Positions 10,039 to 22,593 of a DNA stretch of 64,000 bases are shown piece after piece (positions within the stretch are counted from its first letter, which is position 1; each line of letters begins with the position of its first letter). The stretch comes from Acarospora socialis. Lineage: Eukaryota; Ascomycota; Lecanoromycetes; Acarosporales; Acarosporaceae. Under the pieces are notes generated by a model. That model saw only the letters and a program-made list of their open reading frames with translations. It did not search any database and had not been told where the DNA came from. The stretch lies in assembly GCA_025617375.2 (NCBI GenBank), contig JAMYGW020000012.1, forward strand, positions 992,001 to 1,056,000, read 5' to 3'. The position numbers and the translations under genes are program-made.

Positions 10039-12956
10039 CTCTTGAGCTGCAGAGTTGCGCAGAATGCAGGTGCGTGTCTTCGATTGCGAGACTCGATGCT
10101 ATTAAATACAACGGTGGTTATTTCACGAGAGGGAGCCAAGAAGAACAGCAGCCTTGTGCTAGTGGGAGGCAGAGCAGTTGCCATATTTAGGCAGTTGGCG
10201 GCTTGCTTCAGCTTCTGTGACTGACCCATACTGTTGAACTGCCTGTTTTGGGGGTAGTCCGTGGAGATACTCAAGGGTTCGAAGCAGTTGCAGAAGCAGG
10301 CATGCGGCGCAGCTATGAACACCCCCGTGGACATGACATGGTTATCTGTGGCTATAGCCTTGCCTGGTTCCTCAAATCACCGGTTTCGAAGCACTCTTAG
10401 ACTCTCCATTTCAGAGCGACGGGCTTCAGCTCGCCCTGCCTCTCAGTTGATACCATTGAGCTGTCCTTCTGGGATGTGTGCATAAAAGAACCCACGACGT
10501 TGAAGCCAAGCATGAACACGGCACAGCCGAGAGGACCTGGACACGGCTGTTCACTCGCCGCGCCGGGTGCTTCGCAATCGATTTCGCAAGGCACACTTGC
10601 AAGGCGCTCTTACTCATCATGGTTTATTGGTCTTCCACTGGGATGGTCCCTCAATCAACCATGTTGGCTCGCTCACTTAGCCACATCGTCTGCGGTCACC
10701 CGTCCTCAGTTGCTAGCGTTCAGGCTTCAGAGGAAAGGAAAGGCAACCATAGGTCACGAAGAGAACACAACAGTTTGCCATAACCAGCAAGTCTTGTGAA
10801 GCATGCAGAGCATTGGAGCAGCAACTCGTCGAGTGGTTGGTGTAAGCGCGTGCGCTTGGCATATGAAACGGTTCCCGTTTTGCCCATGCTCGCGCATCGG
10901 GAACTGTTCGATTTGAGTTAGACCACTTCATTCATGCAAGTAGGCATTGTAAAACTGACAAGACTCGATACGTTGGTGTTTCCATACCTTTTCAAATCGT
11001 GGCTGGACACGAAACGCGAAAGTGCAGTCACGCGGATAAATGCTCCCGAAGTTTCGAGGTCGGGGAGTAATAATATTAACGAAACCTCATCTAGAAATGC
11101 ATAGCGGACAAGTACCTTCATCTTTCGCGACCTTCTACACATTTCAATCCCACAGCTTACAGGGTCATGACACTGCGGGTTGAAAGTTGCATATGCTAAA
11201 ATGACTAATTTAATCCTCGAATTCTGATATTTTCCATACAAATTTCTGTCTTGTGTCATCCATGAAGTTAGTGGATCTCCATACCTTATGCAACTTTCAA
11301 CCTGCAGTGTCATGACCCTATACATTCAAAGACCAAAGCAGTGACCTTTCCAAGAATAACATCGCATGCTCTAGTCTAACCACTACTCACCCCCGAACCA
11401 ATAATACGTAGCTAACATCAAAAAAACCACACACTCGGGACCGGTTACTACCTTACGACGTTAGCCCGTCGGCCCGGCGCATGCGTGCAAGGGTCGAGCA
11501 GATTCTCCGGCCCATTTTCATGCAGGAAAACGTCTTGACTCATCTCGGGATTGAACTCACCTTTATCTCAAGGACAGAGACGATGACAGACTCTACGAAT
11601 GTCTACAGTGCGCAAATAATAAATCGCAAACACGCCGTGGAAAGTCCAACTACTGTTACTGCAACCGCGGACTTGATATAAGACTTGATTGTCACCCAGT
11701 CAAACACTGTCTGGATGGATCTGTATCTTTGTACGAAGTAGAACAACAATGAAAAGGAGTCGCTGAGGTGCCGCACTGACCCTGACCTGCTATCATATTA
11801 TACCTCAATTTTTGGCCCCACTTACTTGTCCTTGTACTCCGTACACGCGTACAGAAGATGAGCTGCGATTTTCCGAAGGGTTCCAATGGTAGAGAGCAAT
11901 GGAAGGGAAAGCTGTTAGGACAAAGTGTGTCAAGGGTACGACTTTCTCAAAGTTGCAGTGATATGCTAGTTGCCTTCACTGGTGATGTTTCTGCCTTGTT
12001 GTTGGCTGTGAGTCTAGTACTTGACAGTGGTCAAGTCTTATCTCAATCCACAGCCTGATATCGGTTCTGAATAGATATTATTCCTTGAATGCGCTTGGAA
12101 TCATGACCTTGCTATGAGACTCGGATCTCGTCTCATAGAATTCAGAGACCAGGGGAGGTTTCTAGATCTAGTTGAAGTCGGAACGCGCAATTGGCTGCCA
12201 TGACAACTGTGATAGTATTGGCTTGAAGGTTCTGTAAACAAGTACGACAAAGGTTTCACTGCATGTTGTTGACTAAACTTTGCAGATAGGGAAGCGCAGC
12301 GGTCAACAGAGAAAGTGATGTGTTGGTCGGCAAGCTGCTGTAGTGTGCATACCGCAAACAGTACGAAGCATTTGAAGGCCTATTGATGATTGCTTCGAGC
12401 AAGGAACGGTGACAACTTTGGAATGCCAAGAACCAGAAGCACTATCTGGTAGAGATCGGCGGGTTTGGCTTACCGGATCAAATGGCCCGAACTTTTTACT
12501 GCGTGTTGTTACAAATGAGACTCTAAACGAACATTGCCCTTAATGAACTACAGTGATGTTTCAACCGTAGAAAAAATGATAGTGACCGCAGAAGATGTCA
12601 ACTCGTATTTCTGAAACGTAAAGGTCTCGCTCGACTGCGAATTCTAGAACGCGCTGGTTGTTTGGTTCTGCATAGTGACGGTGGTGGTACGCCCCTGATC
12701 TTTCGATCTTTTTCGCTGTTATCCACTACTTTTCATGTCGAATGAGGACAAGGATAAGCTTAAATGCCATTGGTCACCAGTCTTTTTGCAACATCGCATG
12801 GTGTGGGTGCCTCCTATTTCGCCTCGGCGTAGTCCTCTTGTCGTATTTATTATCATTGTTTGTATGTCGCTCCTCAGCATCAAACGCGTCGTAACCTGAG
12901 AATTCTTTATTGTATGAGGGTGACTTCGAAGCCCTCTTCGCCTCCATCCTTTGAAG
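10039..12956. other. Gene-poor stretch with one MITE
   Basis: About 2.9 kb between two divergently transcribed members of the same family. ORFs are short, overlapping and unspliced, and none is recognisable. The only structure I can support is the 161-bp inverted-repeat element at 11160-11320. Confidence 0.5.
11160..11320. mobile_element. MITE with about 34-bp terminal inverted repeats and TA flanks (Tc1/mariner type)
   Basis: The left end begins YAGGGTCATGACACTGC and continues through GGTTGAAAGTTGCATA. The right end is its near-perfect inverse, with one mismatch plus the terminal base. A TA dinucleotide flanks both sides (11158-11159 and 11321-11322), as expected for the TA target-site duplication of Tc1/mariner transposons. 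The 90-bp core is AT-rich with no coding capacity, so the element is non-autonomous and would have been moved by a transposase encoded elsewhere. Confidence 0.85.
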
Positions 12957-14875
12957 ATGACGAAATGGAAACAAACCGTGGGAGCTATTCTCGACGACAT
13001 GGGTCTATCCCCTGTTGCAGCCAAAGAAGTCAGAGACGAAGTTCGAAGTTTCCGCAAATTTTATGCCGCCGAGAATGAGTTAGATTTGACGTGGGCTGTT
13101 ATGCAAAGATCTAGCTCGGCCTTTGTGGAAACTATGGCACGCACTTATTTCGAGGACGGTCTGCCAAAGAAAGGGATCCATCCAGGCCGAAGCCGCTGGA
13201 CTGCAGACATGTCGGCTGCGCAGACAGGACAAGCGGAATACCCTATACCCAAGCATAGGTAAAACGCTCCCAAGCCAGAGAATTCAAGAGGTTTCTGACG
13301 AAGAATAGAATACTTGAGTTGCTGCAGAAGCTGATAGCGCACCAAAATTGGAACTCCGACCGGAGTTCAAGATATGTTCCCCACAGAAAAGAAACGAGCT
13401 CTCCGGTATGCATTACGACCAATATATGAGAAGACTGAAAGGCTTACTCGTCGCACTTAAGACATCTAGCGATTCCGAGCAGAACTATGCTGTGGGGCCA
13501 ACTCGAGGAAGGGGTCCATGTGGGACGCGAAGTGGACTGCGGAGTTCCGGTGTGTACACCGACGGAGTATCAACCGAGTATTCGCAGATTGTGCCGGTTG
13601 CCAAGATGAAACCTAACATTGGAGATCTGTATGTTGATACCAGCACCTTGGTAGGGTAATGGCAAGGACTGACATCAAAGTGTCAGGGAACGGACTGACT
13701 GCTCCACTTACGGTGGGCTGCCTGACGTTGTTGACTTGGAGACGCACGGGGATAAGGAGGCCATGACTTCCGAGCCGAAAGATAACTCAGGTCTGATGCG
13801 AGACGACCATCATGTCCCTGTGGAAGCAACACCTGGTAGCATCTCAGCAGATGTTGAGAATCATCAAGGTCTCCTATCCGGGCTAGCCGATCTAAGTCCT
13901 GCGTTTGAAGAAAGCCTAGAAAACATCGACGATACCCCTCAGCAACAGTGTCCATCACAAGATGACAACTCTGGTTCTCAGCAGTGCACTGAGGAGAGTA
14001 GCTTGGGACAGACCACCAGGGTTGGTCCCTACCAGCGTCAATCCAAAGTCATTGTACTGAAGTGGAAACAGCACAAGCGTCGAGCCACACAAGAGGAACT
14101 ACCTCATCCGGGAAGTACACACGAATCACCGAGTTTGGCAACAGTCAGCCAGAATGACAGTATTGACGAAGGGACAAAGAGAAGGCGTCTTGGAGAAATG
14201 GACTCGATTTCGGCACTCCCACAGCCTATTGGCATTTCGGATGGTAACAACTCTGATGCCGGCTATCCCAGTCACATTTTTGAGCTCCCAGCCGTTGAAA
14301 TTCATCGAAGCGAACGCTTCCAGGCTATATCTAAGTTTGATGGCGGAGCGGAGATCCTGAGCCCGAAGGAACGGTCACCAAAAACGGGAATCAAAGCGCT
14401 TGGCGTTCCGAATAAAGTCCGTGAGCAAGAGCAAGCCCACCAGGGGCCAGGACACTCAAAAGTGGGACTCCAGTGGTGGTCTTGGCTCCTAGATCCTCGC
14501 AAGCCTGGCGGGGCCCTTAGACACTGGCCGGGCAACAAACCGTTCTCGCAAACAATTCACGATGTCTTCTCGAAGACAACAGAGCTCTTGGAGACAGACA
14601 GATATAGTGGAATTCAATTTCTGTTCAAGTTGAACAATCAGGCGGGCGAGGTGATATTTGAGGTTACGAAGGGCGCATTGGAGGAGTTTCGAATCATGAA
14701 AGAAAACGCACCGAGAATTTTGAAGCAGATGATGAAAGAAAGTGAAAAGAAAGTGACTGAAGTTGACATCACCTTGCGGCCAGTGGGTTTGACGGAGGTC
14801 GGTTCTATTGTAAGTACGGTGGCGGCGCCGGTGGAGGATCAAGACCTTGATGAAATTGATGCTTTATTTGAATGA
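12957..14875 (+). CDS. Two-domain family member 2, 586 aa, unknown function
   Basis: Exons are 12957-13258, 13309-13405, 13462-13628 and 13681-14875, which sum to 587 codons. Intron 1 (phase 2, CTGAC branch site) and intron 2 (phase 0) fall at the same protein positions as in member 1. The N-domain has VRSFRKFYAAEN and a later MQRSSSAFVETMARTYFEDG segment. The linker-helix exon begins ILELLQKLIAHQN, close to ILGSLSRLFARQN of member 1. About 330 polar residues follow (acidic, Ser/Gln-rich, with a basic RQSKVIVLKWKQHKRR run). The C-domain covers the last 130 residues: QTIHDVF, GIQFLFKLNN, FEVTKGALEEFRIMKE and VDITLRPVG. It ends in an acidic tail. ATG 12957 was chosen as the first Met in frame. 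Function unknown. Confidence 0.75.
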
Positions 14876-15667
14876 AGACTCGCTAGCATCTGGAGGTGGT
14901 GGCATTAAGTCTTCTTGCTCATTGGTCTTGCTCTTTTAAAATATCATATTGCCTACGAGCCCAGAACTCTCTCATACCAACATCCATAACTTTGCATGAT
15001 CAGTGATACAAACAATCTGGAAGAGTTGAACGCTCTGTAGTAGCCTGACCGTAACTGGATCTTTTCTCAAGACTGTTCTTTCAGCGTATACAGTCATAAT
15101 GGCGATCTCGGCTCTCGAAGACCTTCAATGATTTATCAGGGAGCAGCAGCAAAGTTATAATCCGGACCTACTCTCTAAAACGGTGATTGCACTGCTAGCT
15201 TGGTAAGGCCCTAGATTCTCTTTCCAGCGCGGTCTGCCTGAACTCTGAAAGTCTGTTGCTCTGTGAGAAGTTGAGCATAAGTCCTGAGCTAGTGGCAGAG
15301 AGTGAGAGGTGCTCTCGGCATTCTCAGAGATGTCGAACAGTGCTTGATTTCGCACGGATTTGTGATACTGCTAGGGTTATGACATCACGATAGCGTCAGC
15401 ATGTCTCAGCATGTAAACTGATCGAGGTATGGTTCATAACAAGATTGCTTAAGGTATTTCTATGCTGGCTGTCGGGCTTTCGCCCCGCCAGCCGTGACCC
15501 GCGAGCCGTAGCCGCGACCCGCGAGTCAACCTCGCGAGCTTCTGACCCAAGCGAAACTTCACCCAAACTGAGAGTTCTTTATTATTATTTCTTCCGTATC
15601 TTCTGAACAAGCTGTCATTGATATCCACCGAGAAGCCATTCTCTGATCGACTTTTCCAGTGCCCAAC
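14876..15667. other. Intergenic stretch with a short GC-rich direct repeat
   Basis: No gene. Around 15490-15525 the 9-mer GACCCGCGA occurs twice within about 25 bp, in an otherwise unremarkable upstream region of the decarboxylase gene. Confidence 0.5.
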
Positions 15668-17052
15668 ATGGATCCCCCGGAATCTCACGTACCTGATGAG
15701 CACAAGCGTCCTCGGTGAGGAGAGACTTCGAGCTGTAATCACTGTAACCCTCATTCTAACATTTGCAAAGTGTCGGGAAATGGCTCCCTCAGGACCACCG
15801 CGTCCACCACGAATGGCTTGCTGGTGTGGCCCAGCACGTGGACAAGAATCCGAAAGATCTACATCCTGTAATGAAGGAATTCAAAGAGATGATTGAGAGG
15901 GACACCCGTCTGTATCTGCTCTTCTCATCCATGTTCCAGCAGATCCCTTCCAAAAAGGTCTACTCAAAAGATCCCAGCGGTCAATCCCAGATTCGAGACT
16001 ATGAGCACTTGATCAAAGTCCTCAATCACGTTCTAACCACCGCCCCATCATGGAACGACAAGTCCGAACGAGTCGGGCTCGTCGGTCTGCCTATCAATGC
16101 CATCCTAGATTGGCCAATGGGTACTCACAGCGGATTCGCACTTTTCCTGGATCCCCAAGTGAACGCCATGATCAAGAAGATGCTCAACGCATGGGGCGAG
16201 CACCTCATGTCGCCAGCGTCAGCCGACGTTCTCGGCGAGCATTCAACAGGCTGGTTCGGCCCCATAGGTATAAAAGACCTGACCGCTACCGCAAACTTCG
16301 GCGAAACCTCGTACAAGTTCTCGGACATGTTCAACTGCGACCCGCAGGCGAAACACTACGGTTTCACATCTTGGGACAACTTCTTCACCCGCACGTTCAA
16401 AGAAGGCATCCGCCCCGTCGCCGGCCCCGACGATCCCAACATTATCGCCAACGCCTGCGAATCCACCCCATTCAAGACCGCCCATAACGTCAAGCTCCGC
16501 GACCACTTCTGGATCAAAAGCCAGCCCTACTCCGTTCTCGACATGCTCGCTCAGGACAGCCTGGCCGAGAAATTCGTCGGCGGAACCATCTACCAAGCCT
16601 TCCTCAGCGCACTCAGCTACCACCGCTGGCACAGTCCGGTCAGCGGTAAGATCGTCAAAGCCTTCCTGAAGGACGGCACCTACTACTCCGAGCCGCCGTT
16701 CGAAGACTTCACCGACTCCCACAGCGCAGACGAGGGTGGAGAGAGTACTGGGCAGGGCTATATCACCGCCACGGCGACGCGGGCCATTATTTTCATCGAG
16801 GCGGATAACCCGGCCATTGGGTTGATGGCCTTCATCGGAGTGGGCATGGCGGAGGTGTCGACGTGTCAGATCACGGTGAAGGACGGTCAGCATGTGGAGA
16901 AGGGGGATCAGCTCGGCATGTTTCATTTCGGAGGCTCAACCCACTGTTTGATCTTCAGGAAGGAGGTCGATGTGCATGGCTTTCCGCAGCCGGGCAGGCA
17001 ACACAATGTCCCCGTCAGGAGCGAGTTGGCTCGTGTGAAGTCCAAGAAGTGA
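15668..17052 (+). CDS. Phosphatidylserine-decarboxylase-family protein (PsiD-like pyruvoyl decarboxylase), 442 aa
   Basis: Exons 15668-15714 and 15771-17052; the 56-nt intron has a TTCTAACA branch site. Sequence order matches the soluble PSD-related family that includes the fungal tryptophan decarboxylase PsiD: an N-terminal helical domain to about residue 180, then a PSD core with YHRWHSPVSG, IFIEADNPAIGLMAFIG and GMAEVSTCQITV. The processing site is GMFHFGGSTH, where Ser405 would be cleaved to form the pyruvoyl cofactor. There is no transmembrane or mitochondrial targeting segment, so this is unlikely to be the housekeeping membrane PSD. An aromatic amino-acid or related decarboxylase is inferred from family resemblance only. 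No obvious biosynthetic cluster surrounds it. Confidence 0.85.
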
Positions 17053-18014
17053 AGAGATGATATTCACCCAAGGGATAAGCAGGCACACAAGCTCTTCGAA
17101 GCTTCCGAAGGTTGCCAAAGTATACGAATCGTGTCTACATATCTTATTTCACATGTATCTAAATCCGTTGATGATGATGAGCAAAGTCTGCGACACTAAA
17201 ATCCTGACAAGGCAGTCAACTCAGGTACTGCTGTCTCCATATCTTGCGTGTTACCAATGAGTTGCAGATCTCGTCTTCCCTACCTTCTTCTCCGTATCCA
17301 CTCCAATAAACTAGCTTTAAGGATATTAATCCAATGAAGTCAGCCAACTGACAATGTTGAAAAGAGTGCCAGAGAATGTCTGGAAGCAAGCCAGACAACA
17401 CAGGGTCTTTGGTTGATAGGCCTAAGGATCTTACCCAATTATTGTAGTATCTCATGACGGCCCAGCTTTGTCAAGTGAACACGTGAATGGTGTCTGTAGA
17501 CTTCCTAAGATGTTGGTCTGGGTGCTTGGCATTAATGCCACAGAAGTTGGCGTTCATGCCGCCAGTTTTCATCGGTCCTGATAAGGGCCGCTGATGTTTC
17601 TTACGTTACTTACGGTGCTCTATGTTTTGATTGCTTGCTCTGGCCAGCCTCTGAATTGTCACCGGACTGCACGAAATGGTTGCCTACATTTGTACCTATG
17701 TCTGTTCTCCCTTACTATATGTACACATCATAGCAGTTTGCCAGAACTCTGTATATTGTGAAACTTGCAATGAGCCTACGAAGAAGAGCAACGCACGTTG
17801 ATGTGCTTGCTTCTGTAATGCGAGTGATGGATAGTGAGATCCACAGTAAGTTTGAGACTCGCTACCTGAGCTTGACTCGGCTTCTATGTAGACGAGCCCC
17901 ATGCACCAGAGGCAAAATGAGCGTTTCGGCGCCTCCTAGAGTTAGCAAAGGCTTGATGACGATTCGGAGTTAAGCTCCTCAACTAAATGGACAAGCACCA
18001 TTCTCCTTTCTACC
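17053..18014. other. Intergenic stretch between converging genes
   Basis: Lies between the 3' ends of the PSD-like gene and the pantothenate kinase gene. It contains only short overlapping ORFs with no recognisable content. Confidence 0.5.
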
Positions 18015-19548
18015 TCATCTTCCTACCCCAATATCTTCGAGGCTGTTCCGCCGGCCCCAGTTCTTAGGCTGTCGCTTGACAAATGCCCCCACGGCCCCAA
18101 GATATCCCTCGTGTCGAAGAAAGTATGCTTTCTTCTCGCCTTTGGACCAAAACTTGATAGCATATGATAATGTGTTCATAGTCTGCCGATGACCCCTGAT
18201 GAAGGAGCCACCAAAGTAAATGTGTTCGAGATTGTGCTTTTCCGACTGCAGATATGCGATCTGACCAATGTTGTTACTATAGCATGGTTAGCTGAGAGTG
18301 CCTCAACTGTAAAAGCACCGTCTGAGATTTCCGAGCATACCTAATAGCGTACAGCAGACTCCGGCTCATGTCCTCTGCACTAAAGCTTTGCCGGTCATCT
18401 TCCGGTGGATAGTCATCGTGATGTTGATGCCGGTCTCCGTTGGCAAGCCCACCGCCATCCTCTGCATCCCTCTCCGCTTGCCGCTTCATCCGGAAGACTT
18501 TTCCGAAGCTACTCGCGATGGTCGTACTCTTGAGTCCGATTTTGTTGTAGTCTGTACCGTATATGTCTCCGACGAGCATGTCGACCGCACTGTTGTCCCC
18601 CTTTTCGGCCATGGCCAGCATTTCATCAAACGTCCTTGCTCCGGTTAATAGCGAGAGGAGGCCCCATAACGTACCACCCCCTAATGATGTCCCCCCTATC
18701 CGCTCATATTTGCGGGGCCCAGACACTTTGATCATGGACACTCCGGAGCCGATGTTTACAAGCAGATATGGATAGATGTCCGCACGAGCTTCGGCAAAGT
18801 GCATGGGGTCAGTCTCGCTGTAAGAGAAAACTTCAGACGGGATCTCCGTGATGAAGAAATCGAGGCCTGCATTGGGTCAATAGATGCTAACTACCCAGCC
18901 ATGACTTCTCACAGCTCTTAGCTATAGCTTACCAATTATCAGACATTCCATCTCATCCTCCCGGAGTACTTCTACCCCAAGGACTTCTCTCATCTTGTCA
19001 TAGTATTTATATGCACCCCCTCCAGTCGCCATAACACACAGCTCTCCCGGCCGAGACCCATTGAGTTTCTGTTGCTTGACCTTTAGCTGCTGCATGAAGT
19101 CCAGACAAGAGTCTATCCTATCAGTCTCGAATTTGAGAAAGTTCAGTCTACCCCCAGGTTCCGCAGATTCCGGTTCACGGGAGAAGTAGACGAGCTTGGC
19201 AAGCGATCCCCCAATCTATACGTATAGAATCAGCGGGTATTCTCCAGACCCGAAGGGGCTACCTGATTGGACACCACGATCACATACGTCCACAGCGACA
19301 TGGCTGACCACGGCGGTGTGGTTCGGAAGTCTGATATCCGTAGTCTCATGGTGAGCACCATCTTCGGCTGTGCCGCTGGCTAGGGCTGAGTCTTCATCGA
19401 CTATAAAGGCTCCTTGCACGTTGATCTTGACCGATCCGGGATGCGTAATGGTGCTGTCAATCGTGCTGGCACTGGGTTGATGCCTATGATGTCGGCCGGG
19501 TTCTTCCGGGGCATAGATGCACTTGGATTCACTCAATATTGCTGCCAT
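18015..19548 (-). CDS. Pantothenate kinase (eukaryotic type II), 443 aa
   Basis: Catalyses ATP-dependent phosphorylation of pantothenate, the committed step of coenzyme A synthesis. Exons are 19548-19288, 19215-18933, 18866-18341 and 18276-18015, with consensus splice sites (GTATGT, GTAAGC, GTATGC donors). The glycine-rich ATP site [16 protein letters not shown] spans the first splice junction. Further family motifs are [54 protein letters not shown] and [11 protein letters not shown] His/Asp-rich insert ([15 protein letters not shown]) in exon 3 is unusual in position and is probably a surface loop. The first 80 residues are a poorly conserved extension. ATG 19548 is the only in-frame Met before the kinase fold; an upstream coding exon cannot be excluded. 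Confidence 0.93.
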
Positions 19549-20138
19549 TGCAGCTTCCAGAGAGTTGTACTTCAGATTGCGGAAATGCTCAACGTATACA
19601 CCGAGGAGTTCACTGGTTGATTGTTGTCCTTTTTGGCATGTCAATTCTAATCTCGTTGACAGACCTTCCCGACTGTCTTCTCGACTTCATTGTTGCAGGG
19701 TTGTTATTCCTTCCTTTCGAAGGTTTCAGCTTGATCTCGGTACGAGAACGACCCAATAGTGAAGGGGAAGTTTTGAACTCGTACTACCTTTCTTGTGCAC
19801 CAAACTTCGTTCTCACCTACGAGTATATTTCGGCTACTTGGCGAGGGGGAGAAAAACATCGAATATACCTTGTTGACTATGATTTTCTCTAAATTACAGT
19901 ACCTATAAATGGCATGTCCTGTTTCGTCAGTAATACAGCATTCTCTCAATTCTTTCAAGAGTACTATGGTAGATGATGTACTGTAACAACGCAAGATTGT
20001 TTACTAAACATGATCGGACGTCTCACCTCACACCTTGCAGCATTACTTGGTTTTCTTTCCCACACCCCTGATGCTACCTTTGTGCATACTTCCTAATCTT
20101 TCACTTCTCACGGAACTTGACTTACCGTTATTCGCATC
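19549..20138. other. Divergent promoter region
   Basis: Shared upstream region between pantothenate kinase (left) and the deaminase-like gene (right). The last 130 bases before 20139 are pyrimidine-rich, as is common in fungal core promoters. No discrete site could be assigned. Confidence 0.5.
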
Positions 20139-21349
20139 ATGGCGACGACGAACTCTAGGACCAAATTGCTCTGGGATCGGAAACTGAAGCTTGAGTCAGC
20201 CAGAGACGAATTTGTAAGCGGAATTCCCAAACTGGAACTTCACGTCCATATCGAAGGTACCCTGGGTCCCGAATTACAATGGACCCTCGCTCAGCGCAAC
20301 GATATTCAAATTAGGTCGGAAAAGGACAATACTATATATGAGTCGGAGTCGGACCTGGAAAACTCCTACAATGGCTTTCTCGACCATGAAAGTTTCGGGA
20401 CAGCAGAAGGAAGAGCGAGCTTCTTCAACTCGTACTATGGCGGCTTTCAGGTGCTCAGAACTGAGGCAGACTTCTATGATCTCGCCATGGATTATCTTCG
20501 ACGTGCTGGCTTACAGAACATTCGCTACTGCGAACCGTTTTTCGACGTCCAAGGCCACACTCGCCGTGGTGTACCCATTGACACCGTCATGAAAGGTCTC
20601 AGAAGGGCACAGATTGACGCAGAGAAGTGCTTTAATGTCAGTTGCGACAACTGCTGGACAATTTCAGTACCTTTATCACGACGCTAATGTCAGGCTAGGT
20701 CAGGTCACAATGGATCATGTGCATACTCCGTGACATGTCGCTAGAATCCGCCATGGAGAATTACGTGGCAGCTCTCCCTTACAAAGACATGATCGTTGGC
20801 ATCGGTCTCGATTCAGACGAACATGAAAATCCACCATCCAAGTTCGCCGAGCTGTTCCGGCGAGCACGAGCGGACGGATTTAAGCTCACTTGTCACTGTG
20901 ACATTGCCCAGGTGGACACTCACCGCAACATCCGGGAGGTTGCTGAGATCCTTGGCGGAACTGGCGCCGAGCGGATCGATCATGGTCTCAACGCGGCTGA
21001 GCGCCCCGAGCTCATAGAGTTGATCAAGGAGAAGGACATCGGAATGACGCTTTGTCCATGGGCCTACTGTCACGAACCAGATGACCAAGTGTTTCCCCGC
21101 ATCCGGAAGTTAGCTGATGCCGGCATCAGGATTACCGTCAACAGCGACGACCCGGCGTTTATGGAAGACTCTTGGCTCGTGGATAACCTGTGCTTAGTCA
21201 AACTGGAAGGTGGTTTCACCGACAGGGAGATTGTACAGCTGCAGGAGAATGCCGTTGCGATCTGTTGGGCTTCGCAGGATGTCAAGGACATTCTTTTGAA
21301 GGAGATCAGGGAGTTTGTCTCGTCCTTCCATTCTAAGCAGAGCAGTTAA
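20139..21349 (+). CDS. Adenosine/adenine deaminase-like metalloenzyme, 382 aa
   Basis: Exons 20139-20636 and 20699-21349; the intron has a CGCTAATG branch site. The TIM-barrel amidohydrolase motifs appear in order: zinc ligands HVHIEGT (His35, His37), the YCEP segment, LTCHCDIAQ (His232), the catalytic-His motif ERIDHGL and the metal/catalytic NSDDPAFM. In classical adenosine deaminases the third motif is HAGE with a catalytic Glu; here the equivalent stretch is HCD with Asp234. This looks like the HxD-type subgroup rather than damage, because all other motifs are intact. The substrate is therefore uncertain: adenine, adenosine or a modified purine. The protein should be cytosolic, as no signal is seen. 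Confidence 0.85.
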
Positions 21350-21713
21350 AGAATTTTTTGAAAAGCGGCAATGGGTGTGCATGGTCGCCCAGGGCGTTTG
21401 CTTGGTTTTTATATCGGTCCACGTATCTTTCACAGGCTAAGGGTCTAGGGCAGTCAGAATCTCGCCTCAATTACCTACCAATCTAGCTTGTAGAGTCTCT
21501 CCAGCAAGACCTTCGATGATACGGTGAATGACCTTTACGATGAATCCGCATAACCTCACCTCAAAACCTTATACCATCCACCGCCGGTGAATCAACGTCT
21601 TTACGAGCGTCCCTCATCTCCTACCCTCCCTGCCTAAACCCCACTCATCAATCATCCACAACCCTCCAGACTACCCTCCCACTTCCATACACCTACCACT
21701 CCCACCCTCAACA
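21350..21713. other. Intergenic, pyrimidine-rich leader of the HAD gene
   Basis: From about 21590 to 21713 the + strand is strongly C/T-rich up to the ATG, as in many fungal 5' leaders. No gene is seen. Confidence 0.5.
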
Positions 21714-22593
21714 ATGAAATCCCTCAAACTAGTGATCTTCGACTTTGACGGTACCCTCTTCGACACTCGCGCCTCTATAGCCCACTGCATCTCCCGAACA
21801 TTTGCTCTCCTCTCCCCTCCTGAGTCCTTAATCCCTTCTCTTCCCGCCATTCATGCCACCATTGCCAAGGGCGTCGGTCTCCCTGACACCTTCCAGATGC
21901 TCCAAGCTGAAGGCGCCAACCCTAGCGCCGTCACGGACATGGAGCTCTGGTTGACCACGTACCGGACACTGTACGCTGAAGAAGACTTGCCGCTCATCAC
22001 GTCCTTTCCTGGCGCTCATGTAAGTTTAATTTCTTCGCTGAGCAGTTGCACCTTAGTCGTTGCGAACGATGTCCCAAGCTGGGGTTGCTTTCAATTACCC
22101 TTTCGTACCCTAACCCCCACGATCCAAGCACTAATCGTCAAGTCAGACACTGCTACGATCCCTGAGAGCAAAACTGATCCCCGTGGTAATCCTCAGCAAC
22201 AAAGGCATCGCCGCCGTCAACGCCGTCCTCGCACAGGCCGGCTTGACAGACAGCGTGGACCTCGTGCTGGGCGATATGCCTGGCGTGCGCAGGAAGCCTA
22301 ACCCGATGGCTTTTGTCGAGATCATTGCGCCGTGGTACGCTCGATCTCGGGCTCGAGATGAGCAAGGGCATGTAGTGAGCCCCGTGGAGCAGCTGTTGAG
22401 GCCGAAAGAGGTTCTTGTGGTGGGGGATACGGTTGCGGATGTGATGTTTGCGAGGAATGTTGGGGCTATGGCTTGTTGGGCGCGGTATGGGTATGGGGAT
22501 AAGGTGGAGTGCGAGGGCTTGAGTCCTGATGTTGTGGTTGATAGTTTGGAGGAGGTTGGGGTGTTTGTTCATAGTGTTGGGGAGCAGGGGTGA
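21714..22593 (+). CDS. HAD-superfamily phosphatase (phosphoglycolate-phosphatase-like), 250 aa
   Basis: Exons 21714-22019 and 22147-22593; the 127-nt intron has a GTAAGT donor and a CACTAATC branch site. Motif I is VIFDFDGTLFDT with nucleophile Asp10 and acid Asp12. Motif II is VVILSNKG, motif III the Lys in RRKPNP, and motif IV VLVVGDTVADVMFARN. A helical cap domain lies between motifs I and II. This is the Gph/Cof-like branch that removes phosphate from small metabolites. The substrate cannot be told from sequence. The ATG follows an AACA context. Confidence 0.85.

Noticed and set aside
16243-16926. 227-codon minus-strand ORF opposite the PSD-like gene
   Set aside because: Antisense shadow with Val/Gly/Glu-biased composition and no motifs; the plus strand is clearly coding.
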